From NCBI GenBank assembly GCA_963575745.1, contig CAUYUJ010022525.1:27501-67597 (forward strand): a stretch of DNA of 40,097 bases, read 5' to 3'. Below the pieces are notes generated by a model that was given only the letters and a program-made list of their open reading frames with translations, was not told the DNA's origin and searched no databases. A program made the position numbers and the translations under genes. Numbering within the stretch: the first letter of the stretch is position 1; every line of letters begins with the position of its first letter. The stretch is from Prorocentrum cordatum. Its lineage: Eukaryota; Sar; Dinophyceae; Prorocentrales; Prorocentraceae. Below are positions 39,630-40,097 of the stretch, piece after piece.

Positions 39630-40097
39630 AGCCCGAAGGGCGCTTGGCGCCAGTGCCGAGGCCGCTGGCCAAGGCGCAGAGGCGGCGGCGCGCTGACGCC
39701 GCCGCTCGCGGCAACGCCGCGGCCGCCGCGGCCGCCGATCGCGAGGCTGCCCCCGGAGACTACCTTCGGCTGGCCAGCTTGCGTCCGGCGACGCTCGCCA
39801 GCTACCGTAAGGCAGTTGAGGCCCTCGAGGTGTTTGCGCAGGAGCGTGGTCCCCCTTTGTCTTCACCGCCTGAGGCCGACTCGGCCTTGAATCTCTACTT
39901 CGAGGAACTGTTCTTTGCAGGCGAACCGCAGTGCGTCGGCCGCCTGGCCCTGCATGGTCTGCGCAAGCAGCGAGGTTGGTCTGCTTCACGGCCGAACTTT
40001 CAGAAGGCAAAGGATACCCTGGGTCAACCAAGATCCCGCCGTGCTTGCGTGATCCGCCCCCGTTTGAGGCCGTTCAGCTGGTCTGCTCTGTCCTAGA
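39630..40097 (+). CDS. DIRS-like pol: tyrosine recombinase, N-terminal part (partial)
   Basis: After an Ala/Arg/Pro-rich linker (KAQRRRRADAAARGNAAAAA) the frame reads YLRLASLRPATLASYRKAVE and ALEVFAQERGPPLSS, then NLYFEELFFAGEPQCVGRLA and LHGLRKQRGWSASRPNF. This resembles the SAM-like core-binding domain of a tyrosine recombinase, with the S.RPATL.SY....EALE.F signature. The catalytic domain (R-H-R-Y) would lie beyond the window. Near 40030 another frame (KIPPCLRDPPPFEAVQLVC) looks more like the family, so a shift may occur just before the edge. Confidence 0.6.

Larger units (their letters stand above)
33130..40097 (+). mobile_element. DIRS-like retrotransposon with a methyltransferase-like domain (3' part outside the window)
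   Basis: Three consecutive plus-strand ORFs (33207-33998, 34235-34636, 34651-35823) are followed by a long pol region. Its order is reverse transcriptase, RNase H, DNA-methyltransferase-like domain and the N-terminal part of a tyrosine recombinase. The RT-RH-recombinase order without an aspartic protease or DDE integrase is that of DIRS/Ngaro-type elements. Methyltransferase domains are known in some dinoflagellate retrotransposons. Element termini other than the relict-bearing 5' end are not visible. Confidence 0.78.

Overview
The window looks like nuclear DNA of a dinoflagellate. Four things point that way: relicts of the dinoflagellate spliced leader (DinoSL, 3' part GCCATTTTGGCTCAAG) sit in front of several reading frames; GT-AG introns are rich in pyrimidine tracts; LINE and DIRS-like retroelement proteins of the dinoflagellate type are present; and the sequence is GC-rich and repeat-laden. 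A Prorocentrum-like genome would fit the base composition, but that is a guess from memory. I see no housekeeping gene, rRNA, tRNA or bacterial-type operon. This is a mobile-element and satellite landscape.

Layout. 1-3530 (minus): a decayed LINE with endonuclease, reverse transcriptase (RT) and a C-terminal finger, running off the left edge. 3650-12380: almost pure repeats. These include three related composite arrays (41-bp, 84/251-bp and 135-bp units), a 2-kb GC-rich minisatellite, an 85-bp x5 array and several trinucleotide tracts. 12377-15916 and 25426-27335 (plus): one second LINE copy split in two. Its first half carries a zinc finger, endonuclease and RT; its second half carries the RT tail, RNase H and a terminal Cys motif. 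15917-25425: a 9.5-kb insertion that splits this LINE. It is bounded by 45-bp terminal inverted repeats (41/45 identical) and holds four multi-exon genes, all on the plus strand. The last gene is a transposase-like protein of a family widespread in dinoflagellates. 27336-33130: accessory DNA with GC hairpin elements, a 42-bp minisatellite, nested palindromes, a 100-N assembly gap and a (CA/CG)n tract. 33130-40097 (plus): a DIRS-like retrotransposon that starts at a near-perfect DinoSL relict. It has three gag/accessory ORFs, then RT-RNase H, a DNA-methyltransferase-like domain and the start of a tyrosine recombinase, and it runs off the right edge.

The most interesting object is the 9.5-kb TIR element. 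Each of its four genes is preceded by a pair of small CCCC...GGGG hairpins and then by a DinoSL-like relict, just before the first ATG. The same hairpins recur inside two or three of its introns. This suggests a polycistronic, trans-spliced DNA transposon whose hairpins mark RNA that is spliced out (introns and outrons). Most coding parts carry a few frameshifts or stops, so these copies are probably not intact, although sequencing errors at homopolymers may explain some of them.
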